DNA from: Sva-07 sp963717385
GTDB taxonomy: Bacteria; Actinomycetota; Acidimicrobiia; Acidimicrobiales; Ilumatobacteraceae
Assembly (NCBI GenBank): GCA_963717385.1
Contig: CAVQWE010000008.1
Span: 1-64,000 of the forward strand
Length of the DNA: 64,000 nt
Direction: 5' to 3'
A model generated the notes under the pieces. The model was not told the DNA's origin. It did no database searches and was given only the letters and a program-made list of their open reading frames with translations. A program made the position numbers and the translations under genes. Positions within the stretch are counted from its first letter, which is position 1. Each line of letters begins with the position of its first letter. This document shows positions 57,425 through 64,000 of the stretch, in pieces.

Positions 57425-58225
57425 GTGGAGTTCCCGCCGCCATCGCCGCCGTCGACGTTGGCCGCACCGCTTGCAGATGCACCGCTGCGCATCCACGGGC
57501 TCACCAAGACCTACGGGGCAACTCGGGCGATCGACGGGCTCACGCTCGAGGTTCCACTCGGGGCCTGCTACGGCCTGGTCGGCCCCAACGGCAGCGGCAA
57601 GTCGACGACGATGCGAGCTGTCGTCGGACTCGTCCGGCCCGACAGCGGCAACATCGAAGTCTGCGGCACTCGCACCACCGACGACATCCTTGCGGTGCGT
57701 AGGTCGATGGGGGTGATGCTCGACCCGCTGCAGCTGTTCGACCGCCTGACCGCGTGGGAGCACGTCGCCACGATCGGGCAGCTGCGCGAACTCGACGCCG
57801 ACACGATCGAGCGACGGGCGACCGAGCTGTTCACCGTGCTCGACCTCATCGACGACGCCGGCCGGCCGATCGCCGGCTACAGCCACGGCATGCGCAAGAA
57901 GACCGCCCTGGCTGCTGCACTGCTCGCCCGGCCCCGCCTCGTGATGCTCGACGAACCGTTCGAGGGGGTCGATCCGGTCTCCACCCGGGCGATGCGCCTC
58001 ATGCTCGACCGGTTCCGCTCCGGTGGAGGAACGGTGGTGTTGTCCACGCACGTGATGGACATCGTCGAACGGGTCTGCGATCACGTCGGGGTCATCCACC
58101 GCGGCCGACTCGTTGCATCCGGCCCGATCGACGAGCTGCGCAACGGCCGACGCCTCGAAGATGCCTTCATCGACGTGGTCGGCGCAACCGACGTCGCCGA
58201 CGATGCGCTCGACTGGCTGAGCTGA
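57425..58225 (+). CDS. ABC transporter ATP-binding protein
   Basis: A 266-residue ATPase. Walker A GPNGSGKST, Q-loop region GVMLDPLQLFDRLTAWEHV, signature GYSHGMRKK (a divergent LSGGQ), Walker B LVMLDEPFEGVDP, and the switch His in VVLSTHVMD. Start GTG 57425. It is followed 7 bp later by a membrane protein gene, so the two form an exporter. The position just upstream of mftABC makes a link with mycofactocin possible but unproven. Confidence 0.9.
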   Translation: MEFPPPSPPSTLAAPLADAPLRIHGLTKTYGATRAIDGLTLEVPLGACYGLVGPNGSGKSTTMRAVVGLVRPDSGNIEVCGTRTTDDILAVRRSMGVMLDPLQLFDRLTAWEHVATIGQLRELDADTIERRATELFTVLDLIDDAGRPIAGYSHGMRKKTALAAALLARPRLVMLDEPFEGVDPVSTRAMRLMLDRFRSGGGTVVLSTHVMDIVERVCDHVGVIHRGRLVASGPIDELRNGRRLEDAFIDVVGATDVADDALDWLS

Positions 58226-58232
58226 TCGGCCC

Positions 58233-59828
58233 ATGTCGAACATCGCCGTCGTCCGCCTGTTCGCTCGACTGCGTTGGAAGGTGCTGCGCGGGGCACTGAA
58301 CTCCGACGGGGCCCAGAAGTGGGCGGTGGCGGTCGGCCTGATCGGCTCGGTACTGGTTGGCGCGATCGCTGCAGCCGTGCTGTTCGTGGCCGGTCGCACG
58401 GTCGACGATCCAGCGACGCTGTTCGTGCTCGCCACGGTCGGCATCACCTTCGGCGTGATGATGATCGGTGTCATCGCCGGGCTGACCCAGCCAGTCGACC
58501 CTCGAGTGCTGGCGACCGAACCGCTCACCGAACGCCAGCTCGGCCTCGGGGTGCTGGCGGCGTCGGCGTCGGGCCCGCCCGGACTCTCCGCTGGCCTGGT
58601 CGGCATCGGGATCTTCGCCGGCGCCGTGCGTGGGCCCGGCTCGATCGCCCCGATCATGCTCGCGACCGTTGCGTTCCTCGTCACATTGCTCCTGGTGTCG
58701 CGGACCACGGTGAATGCACTCGGACTGCTCGCTGTGCGGTTCCCACGCGCCGGGCAGCTGGCAGTGGGCATCGCGAGTCTCGCCTTCTACGCGGCATTCC
58801 AGATCGTCCCGCGCATCGTCGGCGACATCACCGCTGACGAACGGGCGCAACTGGCCGACCGGCTGCGGTGGACTCCGATGGGGCAGCTCGGCCGAGCGTT
58901 GGGAGTGGCCGGCGACGAGCCGGCGGTGGCCCTCGTTCACGTTGCACTGGGAGCGCTGTGGCTGATTCCGCTGGCGTGGGTCTTCACGTGGTCGACTCGC
59001 CGACTGCTCGTGGCCACGCCGAACGATCGACGCCGTCGGGCTCGCTCGGATCGGCCGCACCCGGTGAGCGCACTCGCTCGACGAGCGTGCGGAACGGGCG
59101 CCACAGGTGCTGTCGCCTGGCGCGGCGTGCTCATACGCCTGCGCACACCGCGGACCGCACTCGAGACGTTCACGGGCGCGGGCATCGGCCTGGCGATCGT
59201 GCTCGTTCCCGCGCTCACCGTCGACGATGTGGGCGCCGGGGCCGTGTTGGTCGGTGGTGGGGTCCAGCTCGCGGTGTTGTTCATGGCCGGCAACAGCTTC
59301 GGATCGGACGGCCCGGCAACCGCAACCGAGATGCTCACCGGCGTCGAGCCCGAGGTGCTGGTGCGCGCCAAGGCCCGCTCGGTGGCCATCGTCGCCTCGC
59401 CGATTGCACTCCTCGGTCCGCTGATTGCCGCTGGTTTCACCAACGAATGGAACTACCTGCCAGCTGGCGTACTCGTCGGTGTCGGGGGGCTGCTCGCCGG
59501 GGCCGGCGGAGCGATGATCCAGTCGATCCTCGTGCCCATCGCCATCCCCGAGAGCGACAACCCGCTGGCCGGTGGCGACTCGAACAAGGGGTGGTTCGCA
59601 GCGTTCGCATTGGCGTTGGTGCTCGCTGCGCTCGCGGTGGTCACGCTGCCGGTGGCCCTGGCGCTGTTCTGGGCGGTCAATCAGCAATCGTTGGCGCTGG
59701 TGACGGTGTTCGCTGTGCTGACGCTCGGTGCAGGTGCACTCGTGTTCCGCGGCGGTGTCATCGTTGCTGCTCGTCGATGGAGCGACGACGAGCCAGGACT
59801 GTTCACATCGATCACCCCAACTCGCTGA
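58233..59828 (+). CDS. ABC exporter membrane protein
   Basis: A 531-residue polytopic membrane protein with about 12 hydrophobic segments in two halves. It begins VVRLFARLRWKVLRGALNSD, has a conserved TEPLTERQLGLGVL loop, a TPMGQLGRAL loop, and a second GVLIRLRTPRTALETFTGAGIGLAIVLVP. This pattern is typical of the large permeases paired with ABC-2 type ATPases in actinobacteria. It lies directly after its ATPase and 43 bp before mftA. Substrate unknown. Confidence 0.8.
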   Translation: MSNIAVVRLFARLRWKVLRGALNSDGAQKWAVAVGLIGSVLVGAIAAAVLFVAGRTVDDPATLFVLATVGITFGVMMIGVIAGLTQPVDPRVLATEPLTERQLGLGVLAASASGPPGLSAGLVGIGIFAGAVRGPGSIAPIMLATVAFLVTLLLVSRTTVNALGLLAVRFPRAGQLAVGIASLAFYAAFQIVPRIVGDITADERAQLADRLRWTPMGQLGRALGVAGDEPAVALVHVALGALWLIPLAWVFTWSTRRLLVATPNDRRRRARSDRPHPVSALARRACGTGATGAVAWRGVLIRLRTPRTALETFTGAGIGLAIVLVPALTVDDVGAGAVLVGGGVQLAVLFMAGNSFGSDGPATATEMLTGVEPEVLVRAKARSVAIVASPIALLGPLIAAGFTNEWNYLPAGVLVGVGGLLAGAGGAMIQSILVPIAIPESDNPLAGGDSNKGWFAAFALALVLAALAVVTLPVALALFWAVNQQSLALVTVFAVLTLGAGALVFRGGVIVAARRWSDDEPGLFTSITPTR

Positions 59829-59859
59829 CCTGCACATGGTGTCGTTGCGGCGGCTCGGT

Positions 59860-59865
59860 TAGTCT
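59860..59865 (+). promoter_or_regulatory. Candidate -10 box of a leaderless mftA transcript
   Basis: TAGTCT, 6 nt before the ATG at 59872, with no ribosome binding site. Confidence 0.45.
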
Positions 59866-59871
59866 CGCCGG

Positions 59872-60000
59872 ATGGACGACACCGCCGCCGCCACCCTCGA
59901 CGACACCGCAACCACCGACACTGGCGCCGACACCGAACTCCTCGAGGACGAGTTGCTCGTCGAGGAGATCTCGATCGACGGCATGTGCGGCGTCTACTGA
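59872..60000 (+). CDS. mftA: Mycofactocin precursor peptide MftA
   Basis: A 42-residue peptide with an acidic, Thr/Ala-rich leader (TELLEDELLVEEISIDGMCGVY at its C-terminal half, here described in part) and the invariant C-terminal IDGMCGVY. The final Val-Tyr is the site where MftC decarboxylates the tyrosine and forms the cross-link. The gene starts the mftABC set, overlapping mftB by 16 nt. It is below the usual gene-calling length. The redox cofactor made from it serves NDMA-type dehydrogenases such as the two at 47.6-50 kb. Confidence 0.95.
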   Translation: MDDTAAATLDDTATTDTGADTELLEDELLVEEISIDGMCGVY

Positions 60001-60293
60001 CGCCCGATCATCCGTCCGCCGTGCTCGACGCCCGACTCGCGCTCGACCCGCAGGTGGCCCTGCGCCCCGAGCCGTTCGGTGCGCTCGCCTATCACTACGG
60101 CAATCGCAAGCTGACCTTCCTCAAGCACCCTGACGTCGTTCGGGTCGTGCGAGCACTCGACGGCGAACGCACCCTCGCCGACACCCTCACTGCCTGCGAC
60201 ATCGACGAGGCCCGCTGGCCGTCGTTCGAGCGGGCGCTCACCGCCCTCACCGAATCGGAGATGCTCCATGAGCACCAAGACGCACCTGGTTGA
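59985..60293 (+). CDS. mftB: Mycofactocin chaperone MftB
   Basis: A 102-residue PqqD-like protein that binds the MftA leader and presents it to MftC. Recognisable are LALDPQVALRPEPFGALAYHYGNRKLTFLKHPDVVRVVRALDG and the winged-helix end. GTG 59985 lies inside the 3' end of mftA; its own end overlaps mftC by 26 nt, so the three genes are tightly packed. Confidence 0.93.
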   Translation: MRRLLTPDHPSAVLDARLALDPQVALRPEPFGALAYHYGNRKLTFLKHPDVVRVVRALDGERTLADTLTACDIDEARWPSFERALTALTESEMLHEHQDAPG

Positions 60294-61417
60294 GCAGCTC
60301 AAAGAGGGCCTCGACGCCCCGATCTGCCTCACCTGGGAACTCACCTACGCCTGCAACCTCGAGTGCGTCCACTGCCTGTCGTCGTCGGGGCGTCGTGACC
60401 CCCGCGAGCTCACCACCGACGAAGCCAAGGCGGTGCTCGACGAGCTGCACGACCTGCAGGTCTTCTACATCAACATCGGCGGTGGCGAACCGATGATCCG
60501 ACGTGATTTCTTCGAGCTGCTCGAGTACTCGATCGGTCGTGGGATCGGTGTGAAGTTCTCCACCAACGGCGCGTTCATCGACGCCGACGAAGGCCAAGCG
60601 TCTCGCGGCGATGGACTACCTCGACATCCAGATCAGCCTCGACGGCACCGATGCGGTCACCAACGACGCCGTTCGCGGCGAGGGGTCGTACGACACGGCG
60701 ATCACAGCGATGAACCATCTGCGCGACGCCGGGTTCGGCGAGTTCAAGATCTCGGTGGTCGTCACCCGCCACAACGTCGATCAGCTCGACGAGTTCAAGG
60801 CGCTCGCCGATTCGTTCGGGGCGCAACTGCGCATCACCCGCCTGCGCCCATCGGGTCGCGGCGCCGACTCGTGGCACGACCTGCACCCCACGCAGGCTCA
60901 GCAGCGTCAGATCTACAACTGGCTGGTCGCCAACGGCGACAACGTGCTCACCGGCGATTCGTTCTTCCACCTGAACGCACTCGGCGAGGAACCGCTGCCC
61001 GGGCTGAACATGTGCGGCGCCGGGCGCGTCGTGTGCCTCATCGATCCGATCGGTGACGTGTACGCGTGTCCGTTCGTGATCCACGACGAGTTCAAGGCCG
61101 GCTCGGTCCGCGACGAGGGCGGTTTCGCCCACGTGTGGAAGCACAGCGAACTGTTCACCGAGCTGCGCGAGCCGCAGTCGGCCGGCGCCTGCACGTCGTG
61201 CGGCAGCTACGACGCGTGCCAGGGCGGCTGCATGGCAGCGAAATTCTTCGTCGGGATCCCGCTCGACGGCCCCGACCCCGAGTGCGTCGGCGGCTACGGC
61301 GAGGCGGCGATGCTCGAAGCGTCAGCCGCCACGAAGCCCCGCCCGATGATGGACCACTCCAAGCCGGTGCGGGTGGCAGAGCCCGAGCGGGTACCGGTCA
61401 CCATCGGCCGCCGCTGA
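60268..61417 (+). CDS. mftC: Mycofactocin radical SAM maturase MftC, frameshifted
   Basis: The radical SAM cluster motif is C29-x3-C33-x2-C36 in YACNLECVHC, followed by the NIGGGEPMIRRDFFEL SAM loop and KFSTNGAFID. One extra G near 60590 (GAAGGCCAAGCG for GAAGCCAAGCG) breaks the frame before RLAAMDYLDIQISLDGTD. The C-terminal SPASM-type region has NMCGAGRVVCLIDPIGDVYACPFVIHDEF and CTSCGSYDACQGGC with the auxiliary cluster cysteines. About 383 residues when joined. mftD, mftE and mftF do not follow in this window, so the pathway must be completed from elsewhere. Confidence 0.93.
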
Positions 61418-61421
61418 GCAC

Positions 61422-61427
61422 TAGCGT
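61422..61427 (+). promoter_or_regulatory. Candidate -10 box for the 54-residue membrane protein
   Basis: TAGCGT, 7 nt before ATG 61435. Confidence 0.45.
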
Positions 61428-61434
61428 TTCGCTG

Positions 61435-61599
61435 ATGACCACCTCCGGCAACTCCAACTGGGCCATGCAGGCCCGTCAGGCCGGCGAGCACGGTGGCGGC
61501 GATCCCAACATGCGACCGCGCGGCAGCGACAAGCGCGCCGTCGTGGTGTTGCTCGTCGGACTCGCGGCACTCGTCGCAGGTCTGCTCATCTTTGCCTGA
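61435..61599 (+). CDS. Small single-span membrane protein (54 residues)
   Basis: The protein has a polar, Gly/Asn/Gln-rich N-terminus (SNWAMQARQAGEHGGGDPNMRPRG), a basic stop-transfer SDKR and a C-terminal hydrophobic helix (AVVVLLVGLAALVAGLLIFA). It has its own TANNNT box. No family recognised. It follows mftC by 17 bp and might be an accessory of the pathway, but it could also be independent. Confidence 0.6.
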   Translation: MTTSGNSNWAMQARQAGEHGGGDPNMRPRGSDKRAVVVLLVGLAALVAGLLIFA

Positions 61600-61608
61600 C
61601 CAACGAAC

Positions 61609-62412
61609 TCAAGGTCGCCGGGCGACGAACAGGATCCGGTTGAACGGGAAGAAGCACGGCTCGTCCGAACCGAGTTCGTCGATCAGCGCCCGCTCGTAGT
61701 CGGCCAGGAATGCTTCGTAGACGTCCGGTTCGAGCCGCTTGCGAAAGCGAGTGAGCGTGGTGCCCTTCACCCATTCCACGGCGTGCTGCGGTGTCGGCAA
61801 CACGTGGGGATACACCCGGAGTTGCACGTCGATGTCGACGTAGCCGAGCCGGTACAGCAGCCGGGCGTAGTCGTCGGGGCGCAGCACGTACTCGGCAACG
61901 GGGTCGATCGGCGGGCCGTCCACACCGAAGGCCGAGCGGTACGGCTCTCGGGCTGCGACCGCCGCTGCAACCGTGTGGGTCGCTGCGTGAGCGTTGGCGG
62001 GCACCTGCACGGCGAGTGATCCGCCCGGTGCGAGCGCCTCGGTCCAGCGGGCCAGCACCGCTGCGTGGTCTGGCACCCACTGCAGACTTGCCGCGGCGAG
62101 CACGAGGTCGTGATCGTGATTCGCTGTCCACGTCGCGATGTCGCCGTGCTCGAATCGGACGCGGTCGGTGGCATGTGCAGCCGCCGAGGCCAGCATCGTC
62201 TGGGCGTTGTCGATGCCGACGATCTTCTCGATGTCGAGCCGTTCGGCTGCGAGGGCGGTCAGTTCGCCAGGCCCACAGCCAAGGTCGACGGCTCGCCCGA
62301 CCGAACGCCGCCCGAGCATCGCCAGCAGGTCGTGGAACGGCTGGGATCGCTCGTTGGCGAACCTCCGATACTGCTCGGGGTCCCACGATGAGTCGGCAGC
62401 AGCAGTCGGCAC
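61609..62412 (-). CDS. tam: Trans-aconitate 2-methyltransferase family protein
   Basis: A 267-residue SAM methyltransferase. WDPEQYRRFANERSQPFHDLLAML is the characteristic start of the Tam family, with motif I AVDLGCGPGELTALAAERL, IVGIDNAQTML, LVLAAASLQWVPDHAAVLARW and LAPGGSLAVQVPAN. The C-terminal part includes VEWVKGTTLTRFRKRL and FNRILFVAR. Known members methylate trans-aconitate, an aconitase inhibitor. GTG 62412 has TACAAT 7 nt upstream. Confidence 0.88.
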   Translation of the reverse strand: MPTAAADSSWDPEQYRRFANERSQPFHDLLAMLGRRSVGRAVDLGCGPGELTALAAERLDIEKIVGIDNAQTMLASAAAHATDRVRFEHGDIATWTANHDHDLVLAAASLQWVPDHAAVLARWTEALAPGGSLAVQVPANAHAATHTVAAAVAAREPYRSAFGVDGPPIDPVAEYVLRPDDYARLLYRLGYVDIDVQLRVYPHVLPTPQHAVEWVKGTTLTRFRKRLEPDVYEAFLADYERALIDELGSDEPCFFPFNRILFVARRP

Positions 62413-62419
62413 AGCTTGT

Positions 62420-62425
62420 ATTGTA
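62420..62425 (-). promoter_or_regulatory. -10 box of a leaderless methyltransferase transcript
   Basis: TACAAT on the minus strand, 7 nt before GTG 62412. It overlaps the short gap to the HelD-like gene end. Confidence 0.5.
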
Positions 62426-62431
62426 CTTGTA

Positions 62432-64000
62432 TTATCGTTGGTCCGCCAGTACCAGCGGGGCGACCGAGTCGGTGACGAAATGGAGTTCCTGCACTGCTCG
62501 GGTCATCGCCACATAGAGCAGACGGGCGCCACGCTCGGTCACTGCATGCTCGGTGTCCTCACTCAGGATCTCGTGCGGGTTGACCACGATCACGCCATCG
62601 AACTCGAGACCCTTCACCGCTTCGGGACCGAACACGGGGAGTTCGTCCGGGTCGAGTTCGTGTACGTGGTCGACAGCGCGCAGGCCGTGCTCGGCGAGCG
62701 CTGCCCCAATCGCCGGATGCAGCGCCGGCGGTGCCACGATCGCGCTGACACGGCGACGGTGTTTGGTGGCGACGGCGAGCGCTGCGGTGTCGGCGGCCAG
62801 TTCGGCACTCGACGTCGGGTGCCACGTCGGCGGTTCGCCGGTGCGGCGCACGCTGCGGCTCTCGGTGGCGTCGACGCCGGTGTGCGCCAACAACCGGTTG
62901 GCGACCACGAGGATCGGCTCCGGAACCCGGTAGCCGATCGTGAGGTCGGCGATCGTGCCGTCGGCGGCGTCGACGCCGAGGTGCCCGAACACGTTCGACC
63001 ACCGTTCCTGTCCCGCCGGGGTGGTCGATTGGGCGACGTCGCCGACGAGCGTCATCGAACCGCTCGGGCTGCGCCGTCCCACCACCCGCAGCGCCACTGC
63101 TGAATGATCCTGCGCCTCGTCGACGATCACGTGGCCATAGGTGAACGGCGAGCCGTTGAGCATCGAGTGCGCTTCGTCGATCAGCAGTTGATCGGCACGG
63201 GTCCACGTCCGCCGCTTGCCCGACGGGCCGGGAAGCAGCTTGTCGACGAGCTTCTCCGGCTTCTGCGTCGGCCACGCCTTGTTGATCGCTGCCTTCAGCG
63301 GCGCCGCCTTCGACCACGTGTCGTCGCTGCCGGTGCGCTGCAACAACTCGCGCTGAGCGAGCGACCGCATGCGCTCGCGCCGCTGATTCAGCGGGCTCGT
63401 GCCGGACAGCGCGGTGGCGAGCCAAGCGCTGAACATCTCACGCGAGATCACGTGTGTGCGTGCACCGATCGGCACGCTGATGTCGTCGTCGGGCGCCCGA
63501 ATCGCTGCGACGGCTGCAGCTTCGATGTCGGCGATGCGGTCGGCGTGCCCCTTCCAGCGTGCGAGGTCGACATCGTCGGTTCCGGTCACTTCGACCTTCG
63601 GGATGCACAGTTCGTCGACCGTGGCCTGGCGGACAGTGCGCTCGCCGAGCGACGGCAGGACATTGCCGATGTAGTCGAGGAATGCCTTGTTGGGCCCGAC
63701 GACCAACACGCCATCGCGGGCGAGCCGCCCGCGATGTTCGAACAGCAGGTATGCCGCACGGTGCAGTGCCACAGCGGTCTTGCCCGTGCCCGGACCACCC
63801 TGGACCACGAGCACCTGGTCGATCGACGAGCGGATCACGATGTCTTGCTCGGCCTGGATCGTCGACACGATCTCGCGCATCTCACCCGAACGCTCGGCAC
63901 CGATCTCGGCCAACACCGGGTCGGGAATTCCGCCGGCCACCTCCCCCTCGTCGGGGTCGTCGAGATGCTCGTCGAGATAGGCGATCAGGTCGCCATCGTC
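62432..64000 (-). CDS. HelD-like UvrD/Rep-type helicase, 5' end beyond window
   Basis: More than 520 residues of a superfamily 1 helicase-like protein. The frame is open to base 64000. It has VLVVQGGPGTGKTAVALHRAAYLL (Walker A), VLVVGPNKAFLDYIGNVLPSLGE, the Walker B-type VIVDEAQDHSAVALRVVG, LVGDVAQ, YRVPEPIL and VKGLEFDGVIVVNP with LYVAMTRAVQELHFV. These follow the actinobacterial HelD group, which removes RNA polymerase from DNA. The N-terminal arm that would settle this lies outside the window. No break in the visible part. Confidence 0.85.
   Translation of the reverse strand, partial: DDGDLIAYLDEHLDDPDEGEVAGGIPDPVLAEIGAERSGEMREIVSTIQAEQDIVIRSSIDQVLVVQGGPGTGKTAVALHRAAYLLFEHRGRLARDGVLVVGPNKAFLDYIGNVLPSLGERTVRQATVDELCIPKVEVTGTDDVDLARWKGHADRIADIEAAAVAAIRAPDDDISVPIGARTHVISREMFSAWLATALSGTSPLNQRRERMRSLAQRELLQRTGSDDTWSKAAPLKAAINKAWPTQKPEKLVDKLLPGPSGKRRTWTRADQLLIDEAHSMLNGSPFTYGHVIVDEAQDHSAVALRVVGRRSPSGSMTLVGDVAQSTTPAGQERWSNVFGHLGVDAADGTIADLTIGYRVPEPILVVANRLLAHTGVDATESRSVRRTGEPPTWHPTSSAELAADTAALAVATKHRRRVSAIVAPPALHPAIGAALAEHGLRAVDHVHELDPDELPVFGPEAVKGLEFDGVIVVNPHEILSEDTEHAVTERGARLLYVAMTRAVQELHFVTDSVAPLVLADQR

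Overview
The window is a 64 kb stretch of a high-GC actinobacterial chromosome. Several features together point to an Acidimicrobiia/Ilumatobacter-like organism, though this is inference and not a database result: a mycofactocin precursor with its partner NDMA-type alcohol dehydrogenases, an arsenic island of ArsJ/GAPDH type, a DUF4916 NUDIX protein, actinobacterial Nei, HelD and LCP proteins, and many leaderless starts (a TANNNT box 6-9 nt before the start codon). No rRNA, tRNA or CRISPR array was seen.

Layout. 0-7 kb: a truncated FtsX-type ABC permease, a PPOX/F420-type oxidoreductase, a Nei glycosylase, the AzlCD exporter pair, a DUF4916 NUDIX protein, a methyltransferase and an alpha/beta hydrolase. 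7-10 kb: a membrane GGDEF-EAL protein behind a structured leader that carries a tiny Trp-rich ORF. 10-15 kb: an arsenic island (Acr3, ArsJ, GAPDH, an ArsR-ArsC fusion and ArsR, with a divergent ArsI/CadI). 15-21 kb: GpmI, an amidohydrolase, a CPBP-like remnant, a DoxX-like protein and a NarL-type two-component system. 21-30.5 kb: a gene-poor accessory region with broken lipoprotein genes, an IS110 element, a DUF2332 remnant, a TetR/methyltransferase pair with a long palindrome, a second methyltransferase, a broken ParDE-like toxin-antitoxin pair and an inverted IS110 end. 30.5-39 kb: an acyl-CoA dehydrogenase, then two related loci made of an ECF sigma factor and a ferric-reductase-like membrane protein; one is disrupted by an IS256-type element and the other adds ApbE and two Pro/Ala/Thr-rich proteins. 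39-50.5 kb: CysS, ValS, an L,D-transpeptidase, an LCP protein, a MoxR/VWA pair and two NDMA-type alcohol dehydrogenases. 50.5-57.4 kb: an M16 peptidase lipoprotein and the siroheme/sulfate assimilation genes. 57.4-64 kb: an ABC exporter pair, mftABC, a small membrane protein, a methyltransferase and a HelD-like helicase running off the end.

How genes work together. MftA, MftB and MftC start mycofactocin synthesis, and mycofactocin is the expected redox partner of the two NDMA-type dehydrogenases about 10 kb upstream. CobA and the Met8-like protein make siroheme for the sulfite reductase, which follows APS reductase. The ars genes cover arsenate reduction, arsenite efflux, 1-arseno-3-phosphoglycerate formation and export, and probably C-As bond cleavage. 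The ferric-reductase/ApbE locus looks like an extracytosolic flavin/haem redox module.

Caution. More than twenty reading frames are broken by single-base indels, including housekeeping genes such as gpmI and the sulfite reductase. Many are probably sequence errors. Frameshifted genes are therefore given as one CDS across the break, while genes with insertions, deletions or several breaks are called pseudogenes.
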